From Bacteroides sp. (lineage in GTDB: Bacteria > Bacteroidota > Bacteroidia > Bacteroidales > Muribaculaceae), in the NCBI GenBank assembly GCA_014801945.1, contig JAAVDF010000029.1, positions 1 to 38,209 on the forward strand: a DNA stretch of 38,209 nucleotides, read 5' to 3'. Shown in pieces: positions 17,522 to 26,038 of this stretch; positions within the stretch are counted from its first letter, which is position 1, and each line of letters begins with the position of its first letter. Both the position numbers and the translations under genes were made by a program. The notes beneath the pieces were generated by a model that did no database searches, was not told where the DNA came from, and saw only the letters and a list, made by a program, of their open reading frames with translations.

Positions 17522-19575
17522 GCGGCCACCTCCTTTCCTCCATTCAGGCTGATCCTGTCAGGCAAAAGGCAAAGTTCATCACGGAGATCCGCCCCACTCT
17601 CTTCTACCGGAGAATCCGGAGCATCGGCAGGCGTATCGGCTGCATCAGGCTCATCGATTGTTTCAGGAATCTCAACACCGGATGGCGAGACTGCAAGGCT
17701 ATCCGTCGTCAAACGCAGGCTGTCATCAATCCGCTCAAGTGAGTCTGCGACCTGAGGTTTAACCAGTTCATCCTCAATACCTGCGATGGAATCACCGGTC
17801 AGTGCGGCCCCCTTACGGAGGGCATTGCGCGGATCAGGCGTAGGAGGCTGCTGGGGCTTAGGCTTGCCGAGCACCGTTCCGCGTACCGTGTAGGCTTCAG
17901 GATTCACCTTTGAGAAGAACTGCATTCCTTTCAGTCCATCCATTTCCGGCGGATAATCAAAAATTTCATCGGGCGACATCGGACGCAAAGGCTCGAACCA
18001 ACGGAACTGATCGAGATAGTAGGACGAACGCTTGGCAAGGTACAGTGGGGTAGCCTTACCCGTTGTCTCCGGCCACATGACCAGATGTTCGACTTTATTA
18101 TCTAAAAAGAAAGCATCCATATAGCTGCTCTCATTGAATATGAATTTGTTATAGGTGGAGTCATTCTCCATCGGGAACATGATCTGCTGCACATTACCCT
18201 CGACATAGAGCCGACGGATAGTTGAGTCGTTGAACCATGCGGTCATGTCAGCACCGGCGAGCTGATCGTAGCAGTCCTCACCTACATGCTGCGCCACCAT
18301 ACCTGATTCCGGCAGTCGGGCCCAGTCAGTGGTCGAGTCGTTGAAGTGAACGTAGATCACATTGCCTGCGATCTGATTCTCGCCGTTCCAGATAATGGGA
18401 TGATAGTACATATATATAATAGAATCACGCTCCACGGAGCTGAGCGAGTCACACAAGCCCTGCAGGTCGCGGCGGAAGAAACGCACCCGGTGATAGACAT
18501 TGGTGACTTTCGTAGAGTCGGGAAGCATGTATGCCTGAATGGTATCGCCGTGGAGATAGAGCGTATCGGCTTTGGAATACTCCATGCCGAGTGCGTTACC
18601 GGTGACAAAAGCCGAATCAGTCAGTTCATTGTAATATCCATAGTCACCGCGCAGTTCCGACTGTCTGACCGAATCGGTCAGCACCATATTGCCGAAAGCC
18701 TCGCCGAAGCCTTTCTCACGGTCATAGAAGAGTGTGTCACCGGTCAGATAGTTGCCACGGCGCGTATGCACACGCGAACGGTTATAGAGATCCGCCAGTC
18801 CGAGGTTTGTGTCATAGAAACCCGATGAGGAATTGATCTCACCATCCTTGTTGACTATGAGCGTAGGACACATCAGCTGTGCGATCCTTGTGGCCGTATT
18901 GTAAGTGAGTGAGTCGGTGTACATCCTCAGCGTGTCATTCTCACGCGGACCTTCCAGATCAACGTTGAGATAGAAGAACGCATCTTTTGTGGATGGATAA
19001 TAAAATCCCTGCAGTGAGCGGAGAGTGTTCTGCTTATCTGTGAGAGTACCGCCGGTCTCATAGTAGCCCACCTCGGCAGCCATGTCATAGAAAAACACGT
19101 CGGTCGTAAGCGACACGTCACGGTTGATAAGACGGACTCTGTTTCCGGGATAGGATCGGAGTTCGGCAAGCTCCTGAATACCGTCATAGTACAGTTCGTC
19201 GCCATAGACAAACAGAGTGTCGCCCTGCTCCATGTGGACATTCAGATAGGCGTCAAGCGACGATGTCGATTCGTTGAAACGCGCGCTGTCGCAGTACATG
19301 AACATGTCGCCTTTGCGGAACAGGACATTACCGACCACAATCTGCACGCCGGAGTCACGGGCCTGATCAAACATCAGCCTGTCTGCCCGCTCAAGGAATA
19401 CCTTACCCGGCTCATGGCGGTCAGCCGTGGGAATGGTCGGACGTATCACACTCTTACGCGGCTGAGGCGCGCTTTTTGGTGCGGGAGTGTCCTTGTCGGC
19501 AGGAACCTGAGCAAGCATGGCCGGTAGGGTTATGAACGCTACGGCCAAGAGTGCGAGGATGGGTGATTTCTTCAT
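17518..19575 (-). CDS. OstA/LptA-like LPS transport protein
   Basis: This 685-residue exported protein belongs to the Bacteroidota OstA-like group, whose LptA/OstA beta-jellyroll is thought to help carry lipopolysaccharide across the periplasm. A signal peptide covers about the first 22 residues (LALLAVAFITLPAMLA). The OstA domain starts near residue 58 with VFLERADRLMFDQ and continues through repeating strands (VLFRKGDMFMYCDSARFNE, GDTLFVYGDELYYDG, DVFFYDMAAEVGYYETGG) that look like stacked jellyroll turns. The C-terminal 130 residues are Pro/Asp-rich and low in complexity. It comes 67 bases after the SurA-like gene, and its stop overlaps the mutL start. Length and repeats rule out a minimal LptA; a multi-domain periplasmic bridge is plausible but not shown. 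Confidence 0.85.
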   Translation of the reverse strand: MKKSPILALLAVAFITLPAMLAQVPADKDTPAPKSAPQPRKSVIRPTIPTADRHEPGKVFLERADRLMFDQARDSGVQIVVGNVLFRKGDMFMYCDSARFNESTSSLDAYLNVHMEQGDTLFVYGDELYYDGIQELAELRSYPGNRVRLINRDVSLTTDVFFYDMAAEVGYYETGGTLTDKQNTLRSLQGFYYPSTKDAFFYLNVDLEGPRENDTLRMYTDSLTYNTATRIAQLMCPTLIVNKDGEINSSSGFYDTNLGLADLYNRSRVHTRRGNYLTGDTLFYDREKGFGEAFGNMVLTDSVRQSELRGDYGYYNELTDSAFVTGNALGMEYSKADTLYLHGDTIQAYMLPDSTKVTNVYHRVRFFRRDLQGLCDSLSSVERDSIIYMYYHPIIWNGENQIAGNVIYVHFNDSTTDWARLPESGMVAQHVGEDCYDQLAGADMTAWFNDSTIRRLYVEGNVQQIMFPMENDSTYNKFIFNESSYMDAFFLDNKVEHLVMWPETTGKATPLYLAKRSSYYLDQFRWFEPLRPMSPDEIFDYPPEMDGLKGMQFFSKVNPEAYTVRGTVLGKPKPQQPPTPDPRNALRKGAALTGDSIAGIEDELVKPQVADSLERIDDSLRLTTDSLAVSPSGVEIPETIDEPDAADTPADAPDSPVEESGADLRDELCLLPDRISLNGGKEVAA

Positions 19576-19642
19576 GAAGTCAACAGGAAGCGAATATCGG
19601 ATCGGGTATGTGTGTCAGTTTTTTCAGGGCCGGAAGGAGTAC

Positions 19643-21001
19643 TTATTTGATCCAGCCTTTATTTTGGAACTCGCAGTCGCGCCAGCCATCCTCAATGCGG
19701 ATATATGTATCTTTGATCTTCTTGGCGAGCCATGTTTCAAGGATCTCCTGACGGCGTGAGTTTTCATACATGTTCTTGACGAGCTGGAAGTCATCCGAGA
19801 TATTGGCCTTATGGCCGGGGATACGGTTGGTGAGCTTCACCATAGCCACCACCTCATGATTTGTCTTGGGGTTGATCATGATGAAAGGCTTCGAAATCTC
19901 ACCGGGCTCCATAGTGTCAACGAGTTTGGCCACTTCCTGCGGAAGCTCCGACATCTGGAAGCGTGTCGAGCCGGTGTTGTCGTTGACCATGTGACCCTTG
20001 TTGTAACGGGTATCCTTATCCTGAGAGAGGAAAGTCACCGCCTCTTCAAAAGTCACCTTATCGTCAAGGATGTCCATACGGAGTGAGTCCATACGGTTGA
20101 CAGCTTCCTCAAGATCCTTCTCGGCAACTTTCGGTTTCAGAAGTATATGGCGCACGTTGATGCGGTCACCGCGCTTCTCGATAAGCTGGATGATATGGAA
20201 GCCATACTCCGTCTCGACGATCTTAGATACCTTCTTGGGATCATTGAGGTTGAAAGCCACCGCCGAAAATTCAGGGACAAATTCCGCACGGCCACTGAAA
20301 CCGAGTTCACCGCCGCGCGGCGCACTGCCGGGGTCTTCGGAGTAAAGGATAGCAAGCGTGGAGAAGGTACTCTCGCCCTTGTTGACCTGCTCGGTGAAAT
20401 TACGCAGACGGGACTTGACATCCTCCACAGCCTCGCGGGGAATGGCGGGAGCTACCGTGAGGATCTGGGTTTCAACCTGAAGGGGGACCCAAGGCACACT
20501 GTCCTCCGGGATCTTTTCAAAGAAACGGCGGATATCGGCGGGAGTCGATTTGATAGAGCCTGTGAGACTGCGCTGCACCTCCTGCACGCGCGCACGGTTA
20601 CGCACCATCTCGCGGAGCGACTCGCGCATTTCCGGAATGGACTTGTTGAAGTACTGCTCAACCTTCTCCTTTGAACCGAGATTCATGATATAATTGTTGA
20701 GCGTAGCTTCCACCTGCTGAAACACCATTGCGTCAGGGATCTCCACAGTGTCCATATCGGCCTGATGGAGATAGAGCTTTTCAATGGCAAGTTGTTCGGG
20801 CACAACACAATAAGGATCGCCGGCGATTGGCACACGCTCATAGAGCATATTCTGATATGCCTCCTCGATCTCGGATTTCCATATAGGCTGGTCGCCGACC
20901 ACCCATGCAACTTCTTCGGCCACATTATCTGTTCCGGCCGACATATAGGCAGCCCCCGTCAGAAGGAGCACGCCCAGCAATATGATTGATTTGATTTTCA
21001 C
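19643..21001 (-). CDS. SurA-like periplasmic peptidyl-prolyl isomerase
   Basis: A 452-residue periplasmic chaperone with prolyl isomerase domains, expected to escort outer-membrane beta-barrel proteins. The signal peptide is KIKSIILLGVLLLTGAAYMS. An N-terminal SurA-type helical chaperone region (about 25-170, IWKSEIEEAYQNMLYERV) is followed by two parvulin domains, about 174-277 (YSEDPGSAPRGGELGF, TEYGFHIIQLIEKR) and 281-390 (VRHILLKPKVAEKDL). The start is most likely GTG at 21001: the frame runs open to 21157, but a promoter with TAACTTTG on the minus strand at 21053-21046 lies between, and no ATG occurs downstream of it before the signal peptide. It heads the minus-strand envelope run. I do not name it surA because Bacteroidota carry several such paralogues. 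Confidence 0.88.
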   Translation of the reverse strand: MKIKSIILLGVLLLTGAAYMSAGTDNVAEEVAWVVGDQPIWKSEIEEAYQNMLYERVPIAGDPYCVVPEQLAIEKLYLHQADMDTVEIPDAMVFQQVEATLNNYIMNLGSKEKVEQYFNKSIPEMRESLREMVRNRARVQEVQRSLTGSIKSTPADIRRFFEKIPEDSVPWVPLQVETQILTVAPAIPREAVEDVKSRLRNFTEQVNKGESTFSTLAILYSEDPGSAPRGGELGFSGRAEFVPEFSAVAFNLNDPKKVSKIVETEYGFHIIQLIEKRGDRINVRHILLKPKVAEKDLEEAVNRMDSLRMDILDDKVTFEEAVTFLSQDKDTRYNKGHMVNDNTGSTRFQMSELPQEVAKLVDTMEPGEISKPFIMINPKTNHEVVAMVKLTNRIPGHKANISDDFQLVKNMYENSRRQEILETWLAKKIKDTYIRIEDGWRDCEFQNKGWIK

Positions 21002-21045
21002 GCGCTTAAATGAATGATAAATGTAAGAAATGCGAATATCAGCCC

Positions 21046-21079
21046 CAAAGTTACTAAAAATTCTCCCAACCCTGTCAAA
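21046..21079 (-). promoter_or_regulatory. Promoter of the envelope gene run (surA-like to secA)
   Basis: On the minus strand TTTG (21079-21076) and TAACTTTG (21053-21046) are separated by 22 bases, close to the Bacteroidota consensus. Transcription would start near 21040, giving a leader of about 40 bases before GTG 21001. It decides the GTG start over upstream ATG codons. Confidence 0.65.
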
Positions 21080-21349
21080 ATCAACGCGATTTAAAGAAAA
21101 TTTCACACTCTCCATCCACCGGAAGTGATCATGAGGTGCAAAAAGCCGCAAAGTCACGCCAATCTTAGGGCAATAAGGACCGCTAAAACTGACAACTTAT
21201 CATTTTTATGGTAAAAATTAAGGCTATCTGCAGGATTTTTGCTACTTTCGCTTGTTAAATATGTAAGTTCGGCTGCTGCGTTCCTGCAAGCCGCTTTCTT
21301 TGTCATCATTTTTCAACTATTTTCCCCAACCGACACAATTCCTTCTAAG
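21080..21349. other. Divergent intergenic region before dut
   Basis: Apart from the minus-strand promoter, this A/T-rich stretch holds a TACTTTCG (21243-21250) that is one base off TAnnTTTG and may serve dut, though no -33 TTTG is placed correctly. An open frame runs in phase into dut from a TTG at 21239, but its 37 residues look like a hydrophobic chance extension. I see no RNA structure or repeat of note. Confidence 0.4.
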
Positions 21350-21793
21350 ATGGAACATATCAAGGTAAAAATCATCAATGATTCCTCCAATCCCCTCCCC
21401 GCATACGAGACGCACTCGGCTGCCGGAATGGACGTGCGTGCCAAACTCGACTCTCCGGTGACACTCGGACCGCTCGAACGCGCCCTCATCCCCACCGGTC
21501 TGCGCATACAGCTTCCGCAAGGCTACGAGTGTCAGGTTCGTCCGCGCTCAGGTCTCGCGCTCAAACACGGCATCTCACTCGTCAACACTCCGGGCACAGT
21601 CGATGCCGACTACCGTGGTGAGATAGGAATCATCGTCATAAACCTCTCCAACGAGCCTTACACCATAACCGACGGCGAACGCATTGCCCAGCTCGTCATC
21701 AAGGAGTATGTCCACGTGAGCTGGGAACAGGTGACCCGTATCGACGAGACCGAACGCGGTGATCAAGGATTCGGACACACAGGTGTCAATTGA
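21350..21793 (+). CDS. dut: dUTP diphosphatase
   Basis: Dut hydrolyses dUTP to dUMP and pyrophosphate, keeping uracil out of DNA and supplying dUMP for thymidylate synthesis. The 147 residues contain all five trimeric dUTPase motifs in order: AGMDVRA (25-31), RPRSGLALKHGI (64-75), GTVDADYRGEIG (82-93, uracil-binding hairpin), GERIAQLVI (109-117) and the flexible C-terminal arm RGDQGFGHTG (136-145). ATG 21350 gives the usual family N-terminus; a TTG at 21239 in the same frame adds a hydrophobic segment unknown in the family. The TPR gene starts 27 bases after the stop, so dut probably heads a four-gene unit. Confidence 0.97.
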   Translation: MEHIKVKIINDSSNPLPAYETHSAAGMDVRAKLDSPVTLGPLERALIPTGLRIQLPQGYECQVRPRSGLALKHGISLVNTPGTVDADYRGEIGIIVINLSNEPYTITDGERIAQLVIKEYVHVSWEQVTRIDETERGDQGFGHTGVN

Positions 21794-21819
21794 GAGACAG
21801 CATACCCCCATCAAGCATA

Positions 21820-23562
21820 ATGAAACAACTTCCCATCCTCATACTGACCATCATTGCCCTCGGCACGTTCTCGCTCATGGCCAAAGGCCGTGTGAAGGGG
21901 ACTTCCGCTGAAGATGTCCGTAAAGCGGACTATATATACCTCGAAGCCCTGCGGGCTAAATCGCAGGACCAGCATGATGCCGCCTACTCACTGCTGCAAA
22001 GAGCCCACGAACTCAATGCGGACGACAAGGATGTCGGGGCGGAGCTTTCGCTCTACCTTCTGCGCCTTTCGCAGACCGATTCCGCCCTTATCGGCGAGGC
22101 TATGGACATGTTGCGCGACTACAACGAGGCCAATCCGTCGGATCTCTACAACGGTAGCCGTTACGCCATGCTCAACGAACAGTTGCTCAACCGAGGAGAG
22201 GCAGTCAGGACTTGGGAAAGACTTCACACATTTTACCCCGACCGGCTTGAGATCACCTACCGCTATGCCAACGCACTCGGCATGGGCGGTTCGGAGACTG
22301 ACCGCGACCGCGCGATAGCCGTCTATGACTCCGTGGAGATAGCCGAAGGTATGAGTATCCCGCTCACCACCAAGAAAATCCAGCTATATTTCACCCGTCA
22401 GGACACGGCATCAATCCTATCAGAGGCTGACCGTCTGCGCGAATCATCACCAAAAACCGTGGAATATCAGGTGTTTTCCGGCGACATATACTCGATGTTC
22501 GGACGCAACGACGAAGCGAAAGCGTTCTATGACAAAGCCTGCGAGACAGATCCGTCCAGCGGACTCGCTTACTACTCCCGCGCACAGTTCTACAACACTC
22601 TCGGTGACAGCGCGGCTTTCAACCGCGAGGTGTTTCAGGCACTCCAGCAGAAAAGCCTCGACGTGGAGACCAAACTCGCAATACTCCGCTCCTACATTCA
22701 GGAGATGTACAATGACTCAACGCAAATTCCGCGCGTAGGACAGCTGTTCGATGTGCTGATCGACCAGCACCCCCATGAGCATGACATTCACTCGCTCTAT
22801 GCGCGCTATCTTATCGTCACCAAGGACTATACCAAAGCCGCTGAGCAGACCGAACGCTCGCTCGACCTTGATCCCGCCGACGAAGAAGGCTGGGAAATGC
22901 TGACGTCGCTTTATCTTCAGGAAGATCAGCTCGACAAGGCGAAGGCTGCGATCAAACGCTCGTTCCGCTATTATCCGGAGAATGGCCGGCAGTATCTGGT
23001 GCTCGGATCGATCTACGACCAGAGCGGCGAACGCGAAAAAGCACCGAAAGAGTATGCGCGCGCCCTCGAACTCATCGACTCCACCGACATAAAGACGATC
23101 TCACGCATCTATGGCGCGATGGGCGACAATCTTTATGCCCGCGAACTCACCGACAGTGCCTTCACCCTCTACAAGAAAGCCCTCCTCTACGATCCGGAAA
23201 ACTATATGGCTCTCAATAACTGTGCCTACTATCTCGCCTGTGAGGGACGCGATCTGGACGAGGCTCTTTCGATGATTGAGACCGCTACCGCAGCCGAACC
23301 GGAGAACGTCACATCGCTCGACACATACGCTTGGGTGCTCTTCAAACGCAAGGATTACGCAAAGGCGCGCGAGATAATTGACCGCACTCTTGAGCTTTCC
23401 GACGAAAATTCAGCGGAAATACTCGAACACGCAGGCGACATATATTTCATGGACGGAGATCCTGACGGTGCACTCGAATTCTGGAAAGAGGCCCTGAAAC
23501 TGACTCCTGACAACCAACTTCTCGAAAAGAAAGTCAAACATAAGACATATTTCTTCAAATGA
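21820..23562 (+). CDS. Exported tetratricopeptide repeat protein
   Basis: A 580-residue protein with a signal peptide (MKQLPILILTIIALGTFSLMA) followed almost to the end by TPR helical hairpins. Clear units include YLEALRAKSQDQHDAAYSLL, AKAFYDKACETDPSSGLAYY, YTKAAEQTERSLDLDPADEE, LYKKALLYDPENYMALNNCA and ALEFWKEALKLTPDNQLLEK; the last groups follow the W-LG-Y-A-F-A-P pattern closely. Such proteins act as scaffolds; the partners are not shown by sequence. I start at ATG 21820, since a frame opening 10 codons earlier lacks a good start. Its stop overlaps the DUF4292 start by ATGA, so the two products are made in a coupled way and may work together at the envelope. Confidence 0.88.
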   Translation: MKQLPILILTIIALGTFSLMAKGRVKGTSAEDVRKADYIYLEALRAKSQDQHDAAYSLLQRAHELNADDKDVGAELSLYLLRLSQTDSALIGEAMDMLRDYNEANPSDLYNGSRYAMLNEQLLNRGEAVRTWERLHTFYPDRLEITYRYANALGMGGSETDRDRAIAVYDSVEIAEGMSIPLTTKKIQLYFTRQDTASILSEADRLRESSPKTVEYQVFSGDIYSMFGRNDEAKAFYDKACETDPSSGLAYYSRAQFYNTLGDSAAFNREVFQALQQKSLDVETKLAILRSYIQEMYNDSTQIPRVGQLFDVLIDQHPHEHDIHSLYARYLIVTKDYTKAAEQTERSLDLDPADEEGWEMLTSLYLQEDQLDKAKAAIKRSFRYYPENGRQYLVLGSIYDQSGEREKAPKEYARALELIDSTDIKTISRIYGAMGDNLYARELTDSAFTLYKKALLYDPENYMALNNCAYYLACEGRDLDEALSMIETATAAEPENVTSLDTYAWVLFKRKDYAKAREIIDRTLELSDENSAEILEHAGDIYFMDGDPDGALEFWKEALKLTPDNQLLEKKVKHKTYFFK

Positions 23563-24440
23563 CAGAGACCCATCAGCGGCACATCCGCCTCACCCATATC
23601 TACGCCACGTTCATCATCACGGTAATGGCTCTCCTGACCGCCGGATGTCACTCTTCCAGATCGGGAGTGGTGACCGGTGGCAACTACAACATCGCTGATT
23701 CAGAGCCACTAAGCAAAAAGACTCTTGACGAGCTGTTTGTCAATCTTGAGAACAGCTACAGCGAATGGGACGGCGTGAAAATGCCTGTCACCCTCAACCT
23801 CATCAGCCCGAAAAACATGAGCATCGGCGGGACTCTGACAATGGAACGTGACCGCTCGGTCCATCTCTCATTCCGTTTCTTCGGCATGGAGGTAGCCTCG
23901 GTGATGGTTACTTCGGATAGTATCTACGCTGCATATAAGGTCGAGAAGATCTATTTCGCTGAAAGTATCAGCGATCTGCTCGGAGGTTTTCCGGCCACTG
24001 TCGGCAACGTGCAGGACCTGCTGCTCGGCCGCCCGTTCATGCTCGGTGAGAACTCCATCAGCCGCGGGCTGTGTCAGTTAAGCGGGACAGGTGCGGCTTG
24101 GACCATAAGTCCCGACCGCAACCCGATGGGGATGAGTTATGATTTCACCATCGATACCCCGACCGGCAACGTAGAACTGCTCACTGTCAACCTGCCCTCA
24201 CGTCAGCCGATCGTTGCCGACTATTCCGACTTCGCCATTTCCGAGACCGGACCTATGGCCGGAGTTACAGCGATCTCTGCCAAAAGCGGCAATACACGCT
24301 TCGCGGCAGAAATCACGCTCAATCCCCGGAAAGCCGAATGGGGCAAGGGTCTCGGAAAGACATGGTCAGTCCCCAAAGGTTACCGTCGGGTGCTTGCAGC
24401 CGATATTCTGAAAAAACTGAAAGTCGGATCGGCCAACTGA
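23559..24440 (+). CDS. DUF4292 family lipoprotein
   Basis: A 293-residue lipoprotein: basic N-terminus, hydrophobic stretch, and lipobox LTAG-Cys with Cys30 as acylation site. The mature part matches the DUF4292 family of Bacteroidota, with the strand-rich pattern NLISPKNMSIGGTLTMERD, HLSFRFFGMEVASVMVTSD and YAAYKVEKIYFAESISDLL, which resembles the open beta-barrel of LolA/LolB-type lipid-binding proteins; that similarity is an inference from strand layout. It overlaps the TPR gene by ATGA and precedes the EnvC-like gene by 73 bases. The order TPR, DUF4292, M23/EnvC recurs in Bacteroidales as far as I recall, suggesting a shared envelope function. Confidence 0.82.
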   Translation: MTETHQRHIRLTHIYATFIITVMALLTAGCHSSRSGVVTGGNYNIADSEPLSKKTLDELFVNLENSYSEWDGVKMPVTLNLISPKNMSIGGTLTMERDRSVHLSFRFFGMEVASVMVTSDSIYAAYKVEKIYFAESISDLLGGFPATVGNVQDLLLGRPFMLGENSISRGLCQLSGTGAAWTISPDRNPMGMSYDFTIDTPTGNVELLTVNLPSRQPIVADYSDFAISETGPMAGVTAISAKSGNTRFAAEITLNPRKAEWGKGLGKTWSVPKGYRRVLAADILKKLKVGSAN

Positions 24441-24513
24441 TATGGCCATATCCACGTCCGGACAATAATCTGAAACTCATCACATCATTAATCCACATTT
24501 CGTACCAGAAACT

Positions 24514-25977
24514 ATGTCAAAGTGCCTTGGATTCCGAATCCGCTGTATAGCCGCCATCCTGACGGCCATAATCATTGCGGTCTCGCCGTCCGATGCCGAC
24601 GCACAGACCCGCAGAAAAAATACGGCTTCGCCCCAACGCACAACAAAGCAGACCACGAAGCGCACAAACTCAACCAAAACACCTGCGCGGACATTAGAGA
24701 GTGTGAAGAAGGATAAAAGCTCCACCGAGCGTCAGATTTCAGAGACCAGTACCCGCCTGCAGTCCAATGCCAAGGAGCTTAACCGACAGCTCAACCGACT
24801 CAACTCGCTCAACGCCGACATCGAAGCCCGGCGGGAGGAGGCCGAAGGATTGCGCCGTCACATAGACTCCATCGGATCAGCCATAAACGTCACCGCCGAT
24901 TCCATAAAGATTCTCGAAACCGAACTCGAACAGATGCGTCTGGCCTATTTCAAGGCAATGAAAGGACTTCAGCCACACGCAGGTGCGGCAAGCGATCTCT
25001 CATTCATCTTCTCGGCTGAAACCTTTGCGGAGGCTTACAGCCGCATCCGCTATCTGCGTCAATTCTCGGCTTGGCGCGAACGTAAGGCCCGACAGGTGGA
25101 GGACGCCATCGACCGCATTGCCGAACGTCGTTCCCATCTCACGGCTCTCCGTCACAGTCAGGACAAAGCTTATCGTCGGGCCGAGGAGAACCGTCAGACA
25201 CTGGCACGCGAACAGGAGCAGTCAGCCCAGATGGTCACGCAACTCCGCAAAGAGGACACTGCCCTGCGCCGTTCACTCGACGAGCAGAAGAAAAAAGCAG
25301 CTGCACTTGACCGTGAACTCGACCGTCTCATAGCGGCCGAACAGGCACGCATAGCCCGCGAGGAGGAAGCCGCCCGACGAAAAGCCGAAAAAGAGTCGGC
25401 CCGCAATAGCCGACAGACGGCAACCGCAGGAAAATCCACCTCGGCCACGGGCAAATCCACTTCCGGAAATGAAAGTCCCGCCACAGGCCCATCCGCCAAG
25501 GAAGTCGCCTCGGCCAACGCCCACACTCAGACCGCCGCCGCAACAAACGCAGCGGCACTCAGCGGGTCATTCGCCGCCAACAAGGGGCGATTACTCTTCC
25601 CGGTAACAGGAAAATATAAGGTGGTCCGTCGTTTCGGACGACAGCCCCACCCCACCCTGCCACACGTGGAAACAGAAAATTCAGGTATTGACATAGAAGT
25701 ATCCTCCGGATCAGCAGCCCGCGCGGTGTTCGGAGGCAAGGTTTCAGCCATATTCAAGCAAGACGGGTTCAATTCCATCGTAATGATACGCCACGGCCAG
25801 TACATCACCATCTATGCCGGTCTGGACAATGTCAATGTTAAGCAGGGTGACAATGTCACCGCCGGACAGTCAATCGGCAGAATACATTCCGATCCCGATG
25901 ACGGAAACCGGACCATTCTCCACTTCGAGATACGCAACGAGCGTCAGAAACTTAACCCTTTGCTTTGGGTAAGATAA
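24514..25977 (+). CDS. EnvC-like protein with degenerate LytM (M23) domain
   Basis: A 487-residue exported protein with a signal peptide (about 1-30, ending SDADA), a long charged coiled coil (about 60-300), a Ser/Thr/Ala-rich linker (300-350) and a C-terminal LytM domain (about 360-487). EnvC proteins use this layout to activate septal peptidoglycan amidases. Active M23 peptidases need H-x3-D and HxH; here the first position is Asn389 (NSGID, Asp393 kept), the middle YGHL reads YAGL (434-437), and HxH reads ILH with only His470 left. The zinc site is therefore broken, as in E. coli EnvC, so an activator role is more likely than cleavage. It closes the dut/TPR/DUF4292 unit. No amidase gene is adjacent. 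Confidence 0.88.
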   Translation: MSKCLGFRIRCIAAILTAIIIAVSPSDADAQTRRKNTASPQRTTKQTTKRTNSTKTPARTLESVKKDKSSTERQISETSTRLQSNAKELNRQLNRLNSLNADIEARREEAEGLRRHIDSIGSAINVTADSIKILETELEQMRLAYFKAMKGLQPHAGAASDLSFIFSAETFAEAYSRIRYLRQFSAWRERKARQVEDAIDRIAERRSHLTALRHSQDKAYRRAEENRQTLAREQEQSAQMVTQLRKEDTALRRSLDEQKKKAAALDRELDRLIAAEQARIAREEEAARRKAEKESARNSRQTATAGKSTSATGKSTSGNESPATGPSAKEVASANAHTQTAAATNAAALSGSFAANKGRLLFPVTGKYKVVRRFGRQPHPTLPHVETENSGIDIEVSSGSAARAVFGGKVSAIFKQDGFNSIVMIRHGQYITIYAGLDNVNVKQGDNVTAGQSIGRIHSDPDDGNRTILHFEIRNERQKLNPLLWVR

Positions 25978-26038
25978 AAAACCTTAGCTATGGTAAAGCG
26001 TTATATATAGAAGTGGAATTAATATAAAAATTAGATAT

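Noticed and set aside
21239-21349. Hydrophobic N-terminal extension of dUTPase
   Set aside because: It starts from TTG, lies over the probable promoter region, and no dUTPase has such an anchor; the ATG at 21350 gives the family N-terminus.
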